Shown here piece after piece: positions 1 through 12,033 of a stretch of 64,000 nt of DNA. The position numbers were made by a program, and so were the translations under genes. The stretch's first letter is position 1. Each line of letters starts with the position of its first letter. Below the pieces are notes generated by a model that was given only the letters and a program-made list of their open reading frames with translations, was not told the origin of the DNA and made no database searches. The DNA comes from Aporrectodea caliginosa (lineage: Eukaryota > Annelida > Clitellata > Crassiclitellata > Lumbricidae). The stretch lies in the NCBI GenBank assembly GCA_020284085.1, contig JACEVL010000092.1, positions 228,501 to 292,500 of the forward strand, written 5' to 3'.

Positions 1-147
1 AAGGCCCAGCATTGTCTAATAGAAGAACGAGCTCGTGGAACCAGAAGCTCCTCTCTGGCCGAAGTCACCCAGCAAATTAATGTCATTTAGCCTACTGTAA
101 TGTTCTGTACTGAAATGCACTGAAATCCAATGTAAAGCCCTGCTAAT

Positions 148-660
148 GTACTGCTGTCGCATTGACTACTGCAATTCACTATTGGCTGGGCTTCCCAAGG
201 CAAGCATATCCTCCCTTCAGTCGGTTATGAACTCGGCAGCCAGGCTCATCGCCCGTCTCCCTCGCTACTCTCATCTCCAACTACATGACTGATGTCCTAC
301 ACTGGTTCCCCGTTGCCTCTCGCATCCAATACAAGGTCCTGCTCTAAGTCTTAAGAACTCAACATAGGACCTAGCTCCTAAATATCTTTATGACTTTAAT
401 GCGCAAACCTCTGTCTGCTGTCTCTTCCTGCCCTCTCCGGTCTGCGGATCGACTTGGATCTCCTAGTTCCCCGGGCAAGTGACTGCCACGGCCCAGCGCA
501 CCGTGCCTTCGCCATCGTGGGCCCTCTTCTATGTGGAATGACCTCCCCTCAATCCGTAGTAAGACTTTAGTCGGGATCCCACCCTCTCATCCCTTCGTTG
601 CTTCTGAAGATCTTCTTATTTCTTCGGCTGTCACGCCGAGAGCGCTTCTGAATAGCTAGT
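148..660 (+). pseudogene. LINE reverse-transcriptase 3' fragment (L2/CR1-like)
   Basis: Translation gives the thumb/C-terminal signature of L2/CR1-clade LINE reverse transcriptases: RIDYCNSLLAG, then LQSVMNSAARLIARLP, then after a frameshift VLHWFPVASRIQYKVLL, and near 530 LWNDLPS. Stops and at least one frameshift show that it is dead. It lies upstream of the ABCA exon at 1904, probably inside an intron of that gene. The clade is inferred from motif style only. Confidence 0.8.
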
Positions 661-773
661 ACCGTAAGAGTAAGGCTATACAAATTCCTAGTATACGATA
701 CGCAGTTATATATTAGGAAGTGTGATACAATTTAAAGTGATAGAATGTATATAATATGCATAGCAATTTATAT

Positions 774-948
774 AGGCCTATATGCGTATATATATATATA
801 AATTATGCATATAAATGTATGTAAAGTATATGCTATACTTATGCACATAAATGCAGTATATAATTATGGGTATAGGCCTATGTACATATCGATCTGTAGT
901 ATTTATGTACATAATATATGCATTTAAATGTATATATGCATATAAATG

Positions 949-1001
<53 letters not shown>

Positions 1002-1003
1002 AT
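774..1003. repeat. AT-rich microsatellite with TATA/TG runs
   Basis: Imperfect (TA)n and TATATGCA-type repeats, with a (TG)9-type run near 966-982. Open frames here are Tyr/Ile-rich artefacts of the repeat and are not genes. Confidence 0.85.
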
Positions 1004-1903
1004 GATCCTTATGTAACGGGAGAGATATACAAGAAATAATGAGCAGCCATATTTTCTATATTTGTCTCCGAGTTCAAACAAAAACAGGATGTATAAAGGC
1101 GCCTCGACTTTCCGCCAAATTGCATGTTGACAGAGCAACAGTCGTCAATTACATCCTTTCTGTCACCCAAAATAGTTTTCAAAACTGCCATGTAGGCCTA
1201 TGGCACGAAAAAGCGTCAGAGAATATTATTCTCTAAACCAAATTTGGAAGATTGATTGATTTTCGCCAGTCTGTTTACTTCAAAAGAATCATTTAGCCCG
1301 ACCTAGAGCTATGAATATCTAGTCGCCCGCTGTACACCCGCTCCGGAAGTCAGTTCTCAATTATCGCGACAGCAGCGCCACCTGGCATTCTAGTTAGCGT
1401 CACGGCTTAGCTTCAAACGTTACCTCTCATTCATTACATTGCCTTAGCTTAGCATCTTATCACAGTGGTTTAATTGTCTGTGAGTTGGGAGACTCAACCT
1501 CTGAATTGCCTTCTAATCCCGTCAGATGAGTAGCTGAAAAGATGTTGGACGTAATGAAACTAAAATATCTAATGAGTCGACAGTTGTTTCGCTTGCAACA
1601 TAATTAGCATTTAATATTAGTATTAAACTGTTCACGAGACGCTGTATCGAATCTAACCGTTTGTGTTCCTAACTGTACCTTGACAATTGTAACCCGTAAA
1701 TTTTCTACCATAGCAACTGTTTTTGGCAACTTAAAGCGCTGCCTTAACAGCCATAACAGTACTTACCTTTTCATAATGTACCTTTATGTTAGTGTGGGTA
1801 GTTTACTTGATGCTGCTCTGTTACCTTACCCTATCATGATTTACTATTGCATATGAGCATACCTTATAAACTTGCCGTGTATATTGTTTTACTTTGTTGG
1901 TAG
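1004..1903. other. Intron sequence, no gene recognised
   Basis: Unique-looking sequence with no open frame of recognisable family. It ends in the acceptor TTGGTAG at 1897-1903, which opens the ABCA exon, so it is read as an intron of ABCA gene 1. Confidence 0.5.
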
Positions 1904-2074
1904 CGGTGGAAACAAGCGTAAGTTATGCGTGGCCGTTGCGTTGATGGGAAATCCGACGGTCGTCTTTCTCGATGAACCGACAACGGGCGTCGATCCAGAA
2001 GCCAGAAGACACGTCTGGAATACTCTGGCCACCGCAAGAAACGCCGGCACCACCATCATACTCACGTCACACAG
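1904..2074 (+). CDS. ABCA-type transporter gene 1, penultimate exon (NBD2)
   Basis: Encodes the middle of the second nucleotide-binding domain of a full-length ABCA lipid transporter. In order: ABC signature SGGNKRKL (about 1902-1925), Walker [18 protein letters not shown] (glutamate present) and switch histidine in [12 protein letters not shown] followed by DEPTTG is typical of ABCA NBD2. The acceptor is TAG at 1901-1903 and the donor is CACAG|GTACAA. The split serine codon (AG + C) is completed by the exon at 5329, giving LTSHSLEECEAICTR, so the two exons join in frame. ABCA proteins move phospholipid or sterol across cell or organelle membranes. The Walker A exon and all earlier exons lie upstream of the window. 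The closest vertebrate relative by eye is ABCA3, but orthology is inference. Confidence 0.93.
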
Positions 2075-3090
2075 GTACAACCACACGTTCAACTCATGCT
2101 TATTATACTCAAGACCCCACATTATACCCTATTGCATTATCAAGTCGATATCCAAAATATAAATTATTCACTATTTAGTTAAACCATCGGAGTAAAATGT
2201 GGTTTAAAGCATAAATATATTGTCATTCGTTGTTTTATTGAATTTTTATTTACGTTATTCATTAAATTTATGTGCATATCGTTACTTCAAGATATCTATT
2301 CAGAAAGGGTTTCCACGTATTTGTAAACGTACATGCATACTGTACATTGTACAATGTACATACATACACCTCGAGCGTCAAGTGGCGCTGTGGTACCGGA
2401 CACCGGGTTCAAACTCGTTTCCACGACAAACTGAGGCGCCGGTGAGGCTTCTAAACGCTGTAACCGATTCAGATCTCGGTTAAGGTCTGTCGTGTTTTAT
2501 GCTGGCGCTACATCAATTCACCCAGGGTCTGTCTTGGTTCTCGGTTTTCCGACTGTATCGAACCAAACCGATCAAGTATCAGATCGACAGCAGAACCCGG
2601 TCTGGATAGGCGCGACAGAGGTCTAGCTCAGCAATAATACTCTGAAGCACCAAAGATGAAGGCGAATGAGATGGACTTCGTTCCATACTTAAAGTTTAAT
2701 TAATCTTACAGTGTAACTCAATACATTCAATAACGATCGTTACAGAACAGAACAACTTACAGCAAGCTACGACTCGACACTTATCAGGAGCCGCATCAAA
2801 ACCTTGCCCTTTGAGGGACGCCAGGTCCACCGTCGCCGCCTTCGTCACCTCCCTGGTGGACCGCTGTAATAGCCTGCTGGCTGGTGCGCCTGGGTGTATC
2901 TTGGACGGTCTTCAATCGGTACTTAACGCCGCAGCTAGGCTAATTTGCAACCGGAGGAAATTCGACCACGTCTCGCTTCTCGTTCCTCGATTTCCTTGCA
3001 TTGGTTGCCTGTTGCGTACCGTTAAATCTAAGCTAAACTCCTTGATCGCTAATATAAGGTTTATCTCGCCTGTTTGAGAGGCCTGTTTGA
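2075..3090. other. ABCA gene 1 last intron, first part: tRNA-like SINE piece and LINE fragment
   Basis: The segment 2385-2480 reads GTGGCGCTGTGGTACCGGAC then GGGTTCAAACTCG, resembling tRNA A and B boxes, so it may be a tRNA-derived SINE head (weak). The segment 2811-3090 is a separate LINE fragment, listed on its own. Nothing else is recognised. Confidence 0.45.
2811..3090 (+). pseudogene. LINE reverse-transcriptase fragment (L2/CR1-like)
   Basis: The frame from about 2826 encodes AAFVTSLVDRCNSLLAG, LQSVLNAAARLICNRRKFDH and degraded LHWL-type residues. This is the same thumb region as the copy at 148-660 but a different, more diverged copy. It lies in the last intron of ABCA gene 1. Confidence 0.8.
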
Positions 3091-3911
3091 GAAGCACACT
3101 TGTTGAGGTGCGGCCGACTACATTTCAACGTTAGTACTGCATTCACTGTCGTATGGAATCGAAAAACTTCCAATACACAGACGAATCGGTCTCGAAACAC
3201 GGTCACACAGACACGCAAACGTCCTAACCACTCTGAAAAGTTTCACGTCCATCCGTCGAGAGATGTAACCGAAAGAGAGCGAAGAGCGACGCGATTAGCG
3301 TTTTTCAACATCGAGGCACATCCATGGATTCTGCAGGTGCAGCTCCTGCCGCCAAATTCTCGCCTTTCAGTCTTTCATGTTTCGTGGGAATTGGGAAAAA
3401 CATTCGAATCGCGAATCTCGGGCGCTTACCGAGTACGACGCAAAGATCTCCCTTGTAATAGCTCAACACCCGAGACCGCGGTATCTCTTTAAGTTGCCCG
3501 ATTACCAATTGTCCGTGTCGTGGTATATGTGTGTGCGTTTCGGTGTCGATATAATAATAAAGCGGTTCCTTCTTAAATTTTATTTCGCTCGTCAGCTGAC
3601 CGTGGGATCAACACACACTGTCGCACAGCTCAGACTATCGAGACCGAGAAATCGACGGCTGTATCGCTTTCAAGTTAACCCGCCCTCAACTGTCCTAGTA
3701 TTAGTCTGCGCGACCGTCTTCGTTGTTCGTGTGTGTATCTGTCCTGCCCTCTACAATATCGACACGTATCGACGGTCTGTCGAAGGGAACTATCTACTCG
3801 ACAACCTATGACGCTGTCATTTCCAGGAAATCGGTCAGAGTCGACCTTTCTTTGAAGGACCGTTTCGACGCCGCTTATCTTATTAAACAATCGTCGCCGC
3901 CTAAGAACTAA
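3091..3911. other. Unassigned stretch with long open frames, no family recognised
   Basis: It has open frames of 130 and 144 codons (3100-3492, 3377-3811) but no motif that I recognise. Composition is more GC- and CpG-rich than the neighbours. It could be the edge of an LTR element, since AATAATAAAGCGG at 3551 looks like a polyadenylation region, but no paired LTR was found. Confidence 0.3.
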
Positions 3912-3915
3912 TTAA

Positions 3916-4877
3916 CCCTCGGGCTACCAAGGGGGGGTGGTTGCCACCCCCAGGTTTTCACGGAAAATGTGTTTTCCATATGGAATATAATTTTTGCATT
4001 TTACGTAGCTGTAGCAGATTCATTGGCGCACATTTTGAGGTAAACATCATGGTGGTAGCTTACGCCATTCAAAAGTTATACCTGATATACCCGAGGCACC
4101 AGAGGGGTGGATACCACCCCCTTAGTTTTTCGACTATAGCTTATTGACTATTCTTCCTAGAAGAGAAACAATTATACCATTCTTTAGAGGGAATGTAGGC
4201 TTCATTTGCTTACCTACATCTTTGTTTTATGAAAACCGGAAGTGATCAAAATAAATAATAATACTCGTAATATGTGTGAAAAATGGCTGAATGGAAGCAC
4301 TCCCCCCTTAGCTTTTTGTCTGTAGCATATTCATTTGTCTTCCTGGAAGAGAAACAAAAATACCATTCTTTAGAGGGAATGTAGGGCTTCATTTGCATAC
4401 CTACATCTTTGTCATTTGAATACCGGAAGTGATCAAAATAAATAATAATACGCGTAATCTGTGTGAAAATGGCTGAATACAGCATTACAACGTAAACCGA
4501 TATATATGTGTGGATATATATGTATGGATGTACATTTATACTATATAAACGTGTTTATGGATGATTTTGTGTATCATTTATACATAGATTAGTTTCAAAA
4601 CACACATAATCTTATATTTGTTTATCCAAAAAGTACAAAATGTACGCAATAATATAAAATATTGCTAATTAATGGGTTCCGTTGTTAAAAGTGATGTAAT
4701 TTCGAGGTGCATTCACATAATGTACAACTAAATATACCATTCTGTGCAGAAATGAATGCTGAATCCATTGCTATATTACAAGTTATGATATGTGAAACCA
4801 AACACGAAATCCAGGGGTGGTGGTAACCACCACCCCTTGGTAGCCAGTGTTACAAAAAAAGCTTGGTAGCCCGAGGG
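3916..4877. mobile_element. Non-autonomous piggyBac-like element with TTAA target duplication
   Basis: It is flanked by TTAA at 3912-3915 and 4878-4881, the target duplication of the piggyBac superfamily. The ends are perfect 16-bp inverted repeats, CCCTCGGGCTACCAAG at left and its complement at right. Subterminal G-runs also pair: GGGGGGGTGGTTGCCACCCC at left, GGGGTGGTGGTAACCACCACCCC at right. No transposase frame is present. About 180 bp is duplicated inside (about 4135-4300 and 4315-4480, sharing AAGAGAAACA, CATTCTTTAGAGGGAATGTA and CCGGAAGTGATCAAAATAAA). It sits in the last intron of ABCA gene 1 and is 962 bp long. Confidence 0.88.
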
Positions 4878-4881
4878 TTAA

Positions 4882-5328
4882 ATCGACAAAATGACACTGG
4901 TTCAACTTTTGGCCGCATGGACTGCTCCACCGGTCAACAGTAGGCCTATAGAAATAAATAAATATCCGTCAACAAAACTGGCGAAAGCAGGAATAAAATA
5001 AATTACGTACCCGTTCTCAACGGTCGTAACATAATATTATACAATTATACATAATATATACATTATTACATTCTGCAAAATTACATTACATTTATGCGTA
5101 CATGCAGACGCAGACAGAGGAATCTATAATGTAAAACGCCTTTAACACTTTAACGACGACAGTGTAATAAAAGTGCCTGGGAAACCAGTGTAGTTCGTCC
5201 TTAAAGTGTTAAAGAACTGGCATACCTAACCACCGTGACACACTTACACACATGATACTTACATGCAGTATTACATAGATGTATTTCGACCCAAACATGC
5301 CACAACATCATATTGCTTGTTTTCCTAG
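4882..5328. other. ABCA gene 1 last intron, 3' part
   Basis: AT-rich intron sequence with no gene. It ends with a pyrimidine-rich tract and acceptor TTTCCTAG at 5321-5328. Confidence 0.7.
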
Positions 5329-5767
5329 CTTGGAAGAATGCGAAGCCATTTGTACTCGGATGGGAATCCTCGTCAACGGTCGGTTCCTCTGCCTCGGGAG
5401 CCTCCAGCACCTCAGGGATAAGTTCAGTGATGGATACACGCTCATCATCAAACTCCAGCGTTCAGACGACATAGAAACACGCGAGGAACTGCAGAATCGG
5501 ATTGAGAAACTAAAGACTTTCATCAGCCAAACGTTTCCAAACAGCTTCCTTAAGGATCACCACGAGAACCTTCTTGACTACCAGGTCAAGTCGAGGAAAG
5601 TTAAGTGGTCCAAAATTTTTAGGATTATGGAGTGGGCAAAGGTGAGGTACCAGATCGAGGACTATTCGGTGGGACAGACGACTCTAGAGCAACTGTTTAT
5701 TGGATTTGCCCGTCTGCAGCGAGGACCGCGAGAACTCTTCAATACGAAATGCTTTGGAATTTGCTAA
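5329..5767 (+). CDS. ABCA-type transporter gene 1, terminal exon (NBD2 end and C-terminus)
   Basis: It completes NBD2 and the cytosolic C-terminus. It opens after TTTCCTAG with LEECEAICTRMGILVNGRF, followed by CLGSLQHLRDKF, the usual D-loop-downstream segment of ABCA NBD2. Next comes a regulatory tail with FISQTFPNSFLKDHHENL. The conserved ABCA C-terminal motif QTTLEQLFIGFARLQ follows, the counterpart of the VFVNF-type motif of ABCA1 and the LEQVFLSFA motif of ABCA3. The stop is TAA at 5765-5767. The frame joins the exon at 1904-2074 through a split serine codon. The length after the switch histidine (about 145 residues) fits ABCA3-like proteins. No frameshift is seen, so this gene looks intact here. 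Confidence 0.93.
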
Positions 5768-5915
5768 GATGAAGATATCTCGTCAATTTTTATCATTTTC
5801 AACTGCGCTATCTATTAATCTGGTTTCTATATTGCGAAGAAACGTAGGCTGCGGAATATAAATCAGCTTTACGGATGATAGGCTATTCCCTGCGTTGATT
5901 TTTACAAATGTATTA

Positions 5916-5921
5916 ATTAAA
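5916..5921 (+). terminator. Candidate polyadenylation signal (ATTAAA) of ABCA gene 1
   Basis: ATTAAA lies about 150 bp after the stop and is followed by a GT-rich run (TTTGTGAATGTC, GACGTGTTGTGAGT). Position and context fit a 3' end. No transcript evidence is available from sequence alone. Confidence 0.4.
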
Positions 5922-8300
5922 TTACTTTGTGAATGTCTCTGACGTGTTGTGAGTACACATCTTGGCGACGTGAAGTATGTCCTTATCTTAAGTCTGTGTT
6001 TGGTTAAAGGATTTCATGTCACGTTGGTTATTTTACGAGAGAAAAGAAACTCCATACGTTGCTTTTGATCAGTATTACTTTAACTTTAACTTCCCTTGCG
6101 CCGGTGTCTAACAAACTGAGCATCAATCGATGACTCGTCAAAAGCAAGCGGTAATGGTTCAATATCATGAAGATGATTCCATCGCAACAGAGAGGAAACC
6201 TATGGAGCAGAAGCAGTTTGAGAAAGGGACGCCTTCAGTTGAGAATTTACACATACGGCTGAGCCGAATGAAAATAAGCGCTTGCTCATACTACATGTAG
6301 TCAGCAGCAAAGTAGTGTCATTGTATACCATCTCCTAGTATATTGAATCAAGGCATGCCAACATTTTCCTCATTATTTTGTGTCTCGTGAATAAGCTGGT
6401 GTCCTTAACTTTGGCAGTTGTAAGATTGCGATTAGCCTAGCTGCGATTCAGTAGCATATCGCAACACCTCAGTAAGACGCCAGTGCTTTACTGTTGGCGT
6501 GAATTCTTTCGAAAAGCATTTGGTCTGATCCTCGTCCGATTCTGGTCTGGTCATGGTGTGGTCCTGGTCTGGTCCTGGTCTGGTCCTGGTCTGGTCATGG
6601 TCTGGTCCTGGTCTGGTCCTCGTCTGATCCTGGTCTGGTCATGGTCTGGTCATGGTGTGGTCCTGGTCGTTCGCATTCTTTTCGCCCGGTTTCTGAGAGA
6701 CATTTATGCAGAATGTACGAATGCACGTTAAGAGTTTCGGATCGGTATAGACTGTAGAGTTCGGCACATAGACAACAGCTAGTTTTAAGGTCATATTCTT
6801 GGCTTTTAATCTCAGTAATAATGAAATCCTCAGTTGTCATTTTTAAGTCGAAGACCTGAAATCGAATACACTTTCAATTTCGGTATAGATCTAACTGCAT
6901 ATTTCTTCGATTATGATAATATGGATCTACAAAGAGAACTTAATTTGATAAAATAAGGTAAAGCTCGCACTTGGCTTATAATAAAGCATTTATAATTTCT
7001 AAATAGCTTTCCTTTATTACGCATAAATAAGAAATTCCGAGCACTTAGGCAGAACAATCACGGGCCTCTAAGCTATCTTTAGGATTTATAAGAATTTTTT
7101 AAACAAAATTTAATGGAAATTATTATAGTGCGGGCTGTGTTACTATGTTTATATTTACAACTACTGTATGATTTTATTCAGTTGTTAATTTTAAAATTCA
7201 TTAAAAATTTTTTGCAAATCAAAGAGTAAAATAAGTTCATTGCAAACCCAGCCCGGGCCCCTTAAAGTCGCCAGTTCCCTGGGCGTTTTCCACATGGCCC
7301 GTTTCGACAGGCCTGGAAACGCTGTCGTGAACTTCCAAAAGTCGTAACAATCAATTCGTTGAACATAAGAATGCTCGCAGATAATGAGTAGGCCCTATTT
7401 ACCTGTTAGTGGTCACTCACATTCCACCATGGCTGCGTCAAATGGAAATATTTATACATTCTGTATCAAACCTAATAAAATGATTCTCGTTTTAATGTGA
7501 GTATCGTGCCTAGAAGTTTTGAAGTAAGGTCGATGGAAATGTTGATTATCAAGATCGATGCATACTTTGGCTGCCTATCCCACAGCGTATCTCTTAGATT
7601 TCGGTTTTGGTCCAGGGATTGGGTATAAATGAGCCCGATTACGTTTTATAGCCCAGTCGTGAATCTCTCACTCTTGTGGTGAACTGACCTAAGCTGCATG
7701 CAGACGTGTCGATTCTGCGGCGCCAAGCTATTCAATACTAGTTGTCACATAATAGCTTAGTCTATTGGTTTTATTGTGCGATTTGAAGCTTACCTGTGTT
7801 GGTCATTTTAAACTTTTTAGACATTTAGCCAATCGGTAACGAAAAAATTACTGTTAAGGTTACACAAAGTAAGTAGGTGAGATATTCTACCAATTATACC
7901 AATTATACCAATTTGCATATCTATTGTACGTAATGCCGACAAACAAACTGGATAGGTGGAGAGAGGCAGAAATCTAGTAAGAGGTAGAGAAAAGAAAGAA
8001 GATAGATAGAAAGAAAGAGACAGCAGTGAGTCAATCACTAATTCAATCAATCAGTCAACCAACTAGAGATTCTGTCAGCTAATAAGTCGAAACGTAGCCC
8101 AGTTGACGTCCTGGTGCCAGCAGTCATCGTTGTATGCCTGCTTCGAGGCTGCCTGTACCCGTTTCGAAGTATATCGCTGATCCAGTAGAAGTGTCCAATT
8201 TCTCTTTAGCAACAAGTGGTTAGTGATCGATCAGTTGGTTTCTAGCACAGGTCTTTAACCATGCCTCACTCAACTAGATACGCTGAACAATTCGTCGATG
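5922..8300. other. Intergenic region between the ABCA genes, no gene recognised
   Basis: AT-rich non-coding sequence with a minisatellite at 6540-6668 (separate entry). A purine-rich run lies near 7955-8025. No open frame here resembles a protein family. Confidence 0.6.
6540..6668. repeat. Minisatellite with GGTCTGGTCCT / GGTCTGGTCAT unit
   Basis: About eleven imperfect copies of a 12-bp unit, GGTCTGGTCMTG. Variants GGTGTGGTCCTG and GATCCTGGTCTG are interspersed. The open frames over it, rich in Trp, Ser and Gly, are repeat artefacts. Confidence 0.9.
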
Positions 8301-8323
8301 TTGAGCAGATTGCGAACTAGTTT

Positions 8324-8880
8324 TTGCTTGTATATAATGTTTTACAGAACCACCGGTCATTTCCACACTTTCCAAAGGCAGCATCTCTCAAATTTTCAAA
8401 ACACTTATGGTATTTGTCGCCAGAATTGGTTGCTTTAGCTTTCTTCGACAACCATGTAAGTTCTGCTACAAAGAGGCTAATGATTACAGCGATGCAAAAT
8501 GATGATGACACTGAACAGGGTCACACTAAACGAATCACTGATGACCTGGACACATTCATTGAAAAAAAATCTTGAGGACTTTATATCTGCGAAGTCACGG
8601 ACTCTGTTTGAATTTATTGAACTTCCAGATACATTTCTCACTGTAGATCCTGACCTGTGGAAAGATATAGAGGACTACCAGAAGGCTGCAGAGTCAGTAT
8701 ACATGCCATTAAAGTTGTCAACGACCATGCAGAACGCAGCATGGCACTCATCCAAGAATTCAGTGGCCTAAATGACTCATGATTGCAGCTTCAGTATTTG
8801 CCGCAAGTTGTTCAACAGCACCGTCAGGCTTATCCAGACACCAAAGAAGAGACACTCTCTGCCTCTACCAAAAAAACTGA
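8324..8880 (+). pseudogene. Decayed transposase-like gene fragment, copy 2 (same family as 29330-31653)
   Basis: Three frames joined by frameshifts encode one protein segment: FSKHLWYLSPELVALAFFD, then after an A8 run near 8565, LEDFISAKSRTLFEFIELPD and DPDLWKDIEDYQKAAES. After a shift near 8715 comes VVNDHAERSMALIQEFSGL, a stop, and LQYLPQVVQQHRQAYPDTK. The minus-strand copy at 29330-31653 carries the matching blocks FSRHLWYLSETLVGLSLFDD, ELDDSFLDRDPQQWESEQSY and ALRVTNDLAEKGVALMQSF. I recognise this as a widespread uncharacterised invertebrate family that looks transposon-derived. The function is inference. Only the C-terminal third is seen here. Confidence 0.7.
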
Positions 8881-11172
8881 GACAGTTGCATTGAACGTTG
8901 TACTGAACATATCTAATTTTGTGACGTTTAAAATTTTTTTCATTGCATTTTTGGATTGTAACCGATCAAGTATTTTGAATGTAGAGTCTACAATCATGAC
9001 TATTTAATTTGTCTGTAATTGTCAAAAAATGTGAAACAAGTCTGGTTTACCGAAACAGCTTTTGTATTAAATAGTCTTGTATGTTTTCATTTGTCAAAAA
9101 TCGCTCTTTTTACAAACTTTGTGGTCATTGAGCTACCTCTAAATATTAAAATATATCAATTCAAATTTTTTCTATAATAATTTTTGAGACCAGTTGGAAT
9201 AGTTCTGAAGGGTAGGATCACAAAAAGGAAGCGATTTATTTTATCCATATTTTAAGCACCACCCTAGTGACAATGCTTCACTTTCGTCGGAGCGGAGGAC
9301 ACTGCAAGATCCATGAGCCAGAAAAAGAGTTGTAGCTTAATAGCGTGGCCTCTCATTTTCTGGCGTGAAGATTTGAGCCTTTGCTGAATAATCTGGCAAC
9401 TATTTAGACGTCAACCAATCTTTAATGCACAAATTACTGTTAAATTAAGGTGAAACAAATACGGCACTCGGTAGGTTCGCCTTTTCTGCCGCCGGCCCAG
9501 ACTCTAGAAACAGCAGAAGTTCTCTATGAAGTTCCCTATGCACAGCCTGTTCTGTCCTCGGGATCTAGACTGAGATTTCATATCTGTCTGGCTATCTCCG
9601 TAGGCTGTTCCCGTGTCTTCTCAGACGCCTTCCTTAGTTTTTGACCGGACTACAAAAGATCTCAGACTGATTTAGATTGTATAAGAATGTGTGATGCCTT
9701 GTTGTTCGAAGAGCTCAGGGAAAAAGAACATACGAAAGAATAAAGTTGAATCCTTATTGAAAATGCTGACTGAATGTTTTGAACATATCTGAAATAAGGG
9801 AATGACGTCATAAACAATACAAAGGACATTAATATTAAATTTCCGTACAATCAGAGTCGTCTTTCACATATAATTTGCCAAGTTTGGTATTGCTATAGGC
9901 CTACTTTAAACCAGTCGTGATATAGTTTCAACGTTTTAGCGCGAAATTACAGGAATATCTCTTATGCGAACAGCATTTTGAAACTCTTAATAGATTTTCT
10001 GGAATTTGGCTTCTCTAGGAAAGTTCTTTCGACGCAATGGCCCAGCCAAATGAAACTACAGAGACACATGAAGCGAATTCGTATGCTTTTATTACATTAA
10101 CAATAATGAGCTTCTAACTTTGTGATAGATGTCCCGAATCTACCATTTTTTTTAGCTGTACTGAGTCATTATACACGAGTCAATGCTCATTTTATTCTAT
10201 TGATTGAACTCCGATTGAAATTGTCCTTTGATATAGAAAGAAGGCATTATTTCCAATTTGACAAGGATGAAACTAGAAACTATGTCTAGATGAGTATTGA
10301 ATGACTTTTCAGTGAATAATGCTTCTCGGTAGAGTCTACCACTGTTGGGATTGTTTATCATGTCGAGTGTTTATTGTTTATATAATATTGCTCGCATGCA
10401 ATCATTTTATTAATTTTATTTTTCACGGTCATTAAATACGTCATAATTAAATGCTTAAACACTATTACAATTAGTGTAATACATTTTAAAATTTATTGAA
10501 ATTTTTATAAATTCGACAATTTTTTTACAATAGCCTAATTGTCTAATTTTAAAACTCGTTGTTGCACATCTTAGAGAATGAATTTTAAAGAAACATTTGG
10601 CATGATGACTAACTGCATCAAAAGGCCACGAGTTATCCATATTACGTTTTGATTCTAGAATTTTTACTTCTTTCACTCCCCCATAATGGGCAACGCACTG
10701 AAGATGGCCGTCTCTCAGAACAGGGTTCGTTCTTTTATCAGCAGGAGCCTCCCTTTTTTGGTTTACCTTCCAAACTACGGACTTCTTCTTCCTCTCTACA
10801 TGATCTAAACGTCGACTTAACGGTACCATTCTACATCTCGTGACTCTTAAACTATAGCCAATAATAAGGGACATCAAACGTTCTCTAAGTTCCGGGGAAC
10901 AGGATTACTTATGACAAGTCTCTATGTTATTCCGTCATAGACAATACTTGTTACAACTCTCTACATCCTCTCGCCCTATAATAAGGATGGCCACTCCAGA
11001 GTTAACATTGATTATTAATATCTGACACCTGAGGGATTATAGATAACACCTCGGTTAAAAAAATAATAAAAAATAATAATAAATAATAATAGTAATAGTA
11101 ATAGTTAAGTGTTTTCGAAATGTCTGAAAACCCGTTTCCGCTCCAACTAACTCGATTAGAGCATCATCCTGA
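8881..11172. other. Intergenic, mostly unassigned; contains a dispersed repeat
   Basis: No gene is recognised. The segment 10675-10965 is a repeat shared with 39645-39923 (separate entries). An AT-rich (AATAATA)n-type run lies at 11060-11105. Confidence 0.5.
10675..10965 (-). repeat. Dispersed repeat, copy 1 (pairs with 39645-39923)
   Basis: It shares CAGAACAGGGTTCGTTCTTT, CTACGGACTTC, CATCTCGTGACTC, CACCAAACGTTCTCTAAGTT-like and ACTTATGACAAGTCT with 39645-39923, in the same order and orientation. On the minus strand both copies keep parallel frames (SLRVTRC / SLGVTRC; TNPVLRDGH / TNPVLRKGH). The repeat may therefore derive from a coding transposon that I cannot name. Confidence 0.7.
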
Positions 11173-12025
11173 CAAGGCCGGATTAAGACTTCAGGGGGCC
11201 CTAGGCCAAGAGCCGGATTAAGACATCCGCGGGCCCTAACCAAAACATGGGCGTCTGGTGAAGGCAAGGGAACATTTGCGCCCCAGGATTTTGCAAATAT
11301 TTAAAAAATTACTTATCATCTTGGATTTTAACAATGAATGGCTATGATTTTTCCACAGCTTAATTTTTATCCAAACTAGTCAAGATAACCTGATTTTTAA
11401 AATATTTGAAAACATTGAAACTTTTAACAGTTTTGTGTTTGAAATAAACGTTCAGAAATAGCTGAAAACAGATCCCAGAACGCGAACAACAGGCTCTATA
11501 TAATGTCAAATGCTTCCAAAAGCGTTTCGCGGCTATTGAGATCCGCGTCAGAACCCTAATTGCGCGAGTAGGCCTACTGATGGTGACGCAATAGGTTGCT
11601 TTCAGCACCCTCATTAATCCCCGTCCCAACGATTCAAAACTTTGCCCCCCCCGAAAATAAATTCCTGTGGACGCCCATGATTATGTTTCGTTATACTAAA
11701 TTTAGGTAATTTAAGAATTTTCACCCGCTTGCGCCCAGTTACCGTGTCAACAATGTGTCAATATGGTCGACACAGAGTGGGAAATATTAGAGTTCGCTTT
11801 GAGCCTTTGACGTCTGCCGTCGGTCGCTAGGGGCCCCTGTACAGACTGAGAGTGTGAATCTGCAACTAGGGTCAGTATTCAGTAAGTAGTAACTAAAACT
11901 CACTAGTGCTAAATTATTTAAAATTATACAAAATTCGGATTTTGCTACAACAATTTGATTTAATTTCTACAGATTTTGGGGCCCTAAGCCATGGCTTATC
12001 TGGCTTATGCCTTAATCCGGCATGG
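11173..12025. mobile_element. hAT-like non-autonomous element
   Basis: The left end is CAAGGCCGGATTAAG and the right end, read in reverse, is CCATGCCGGATTAAGGC. The flanks are CATCCTGA (11165-11172) and CATTCTGA (12026-12033), an 8-bp target duplication with one mismatch, which is the hAT hallmark. The left end carries a second GCCGGATTAAGAC copy near 11211. The last 330 bp match, in inverted orientation, the element beginning at 17050. There is no intact transposase. Confidence 0.7.
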
Positions 12026-12033
12026 CATTCTGA

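Noticed and set aside
3377..3811. 144-codon open frame with a possible membrane segment
   Set aside because: No recognisable motif, overlapping frames of similar length, and no splice or promoter context; left as unassigned.
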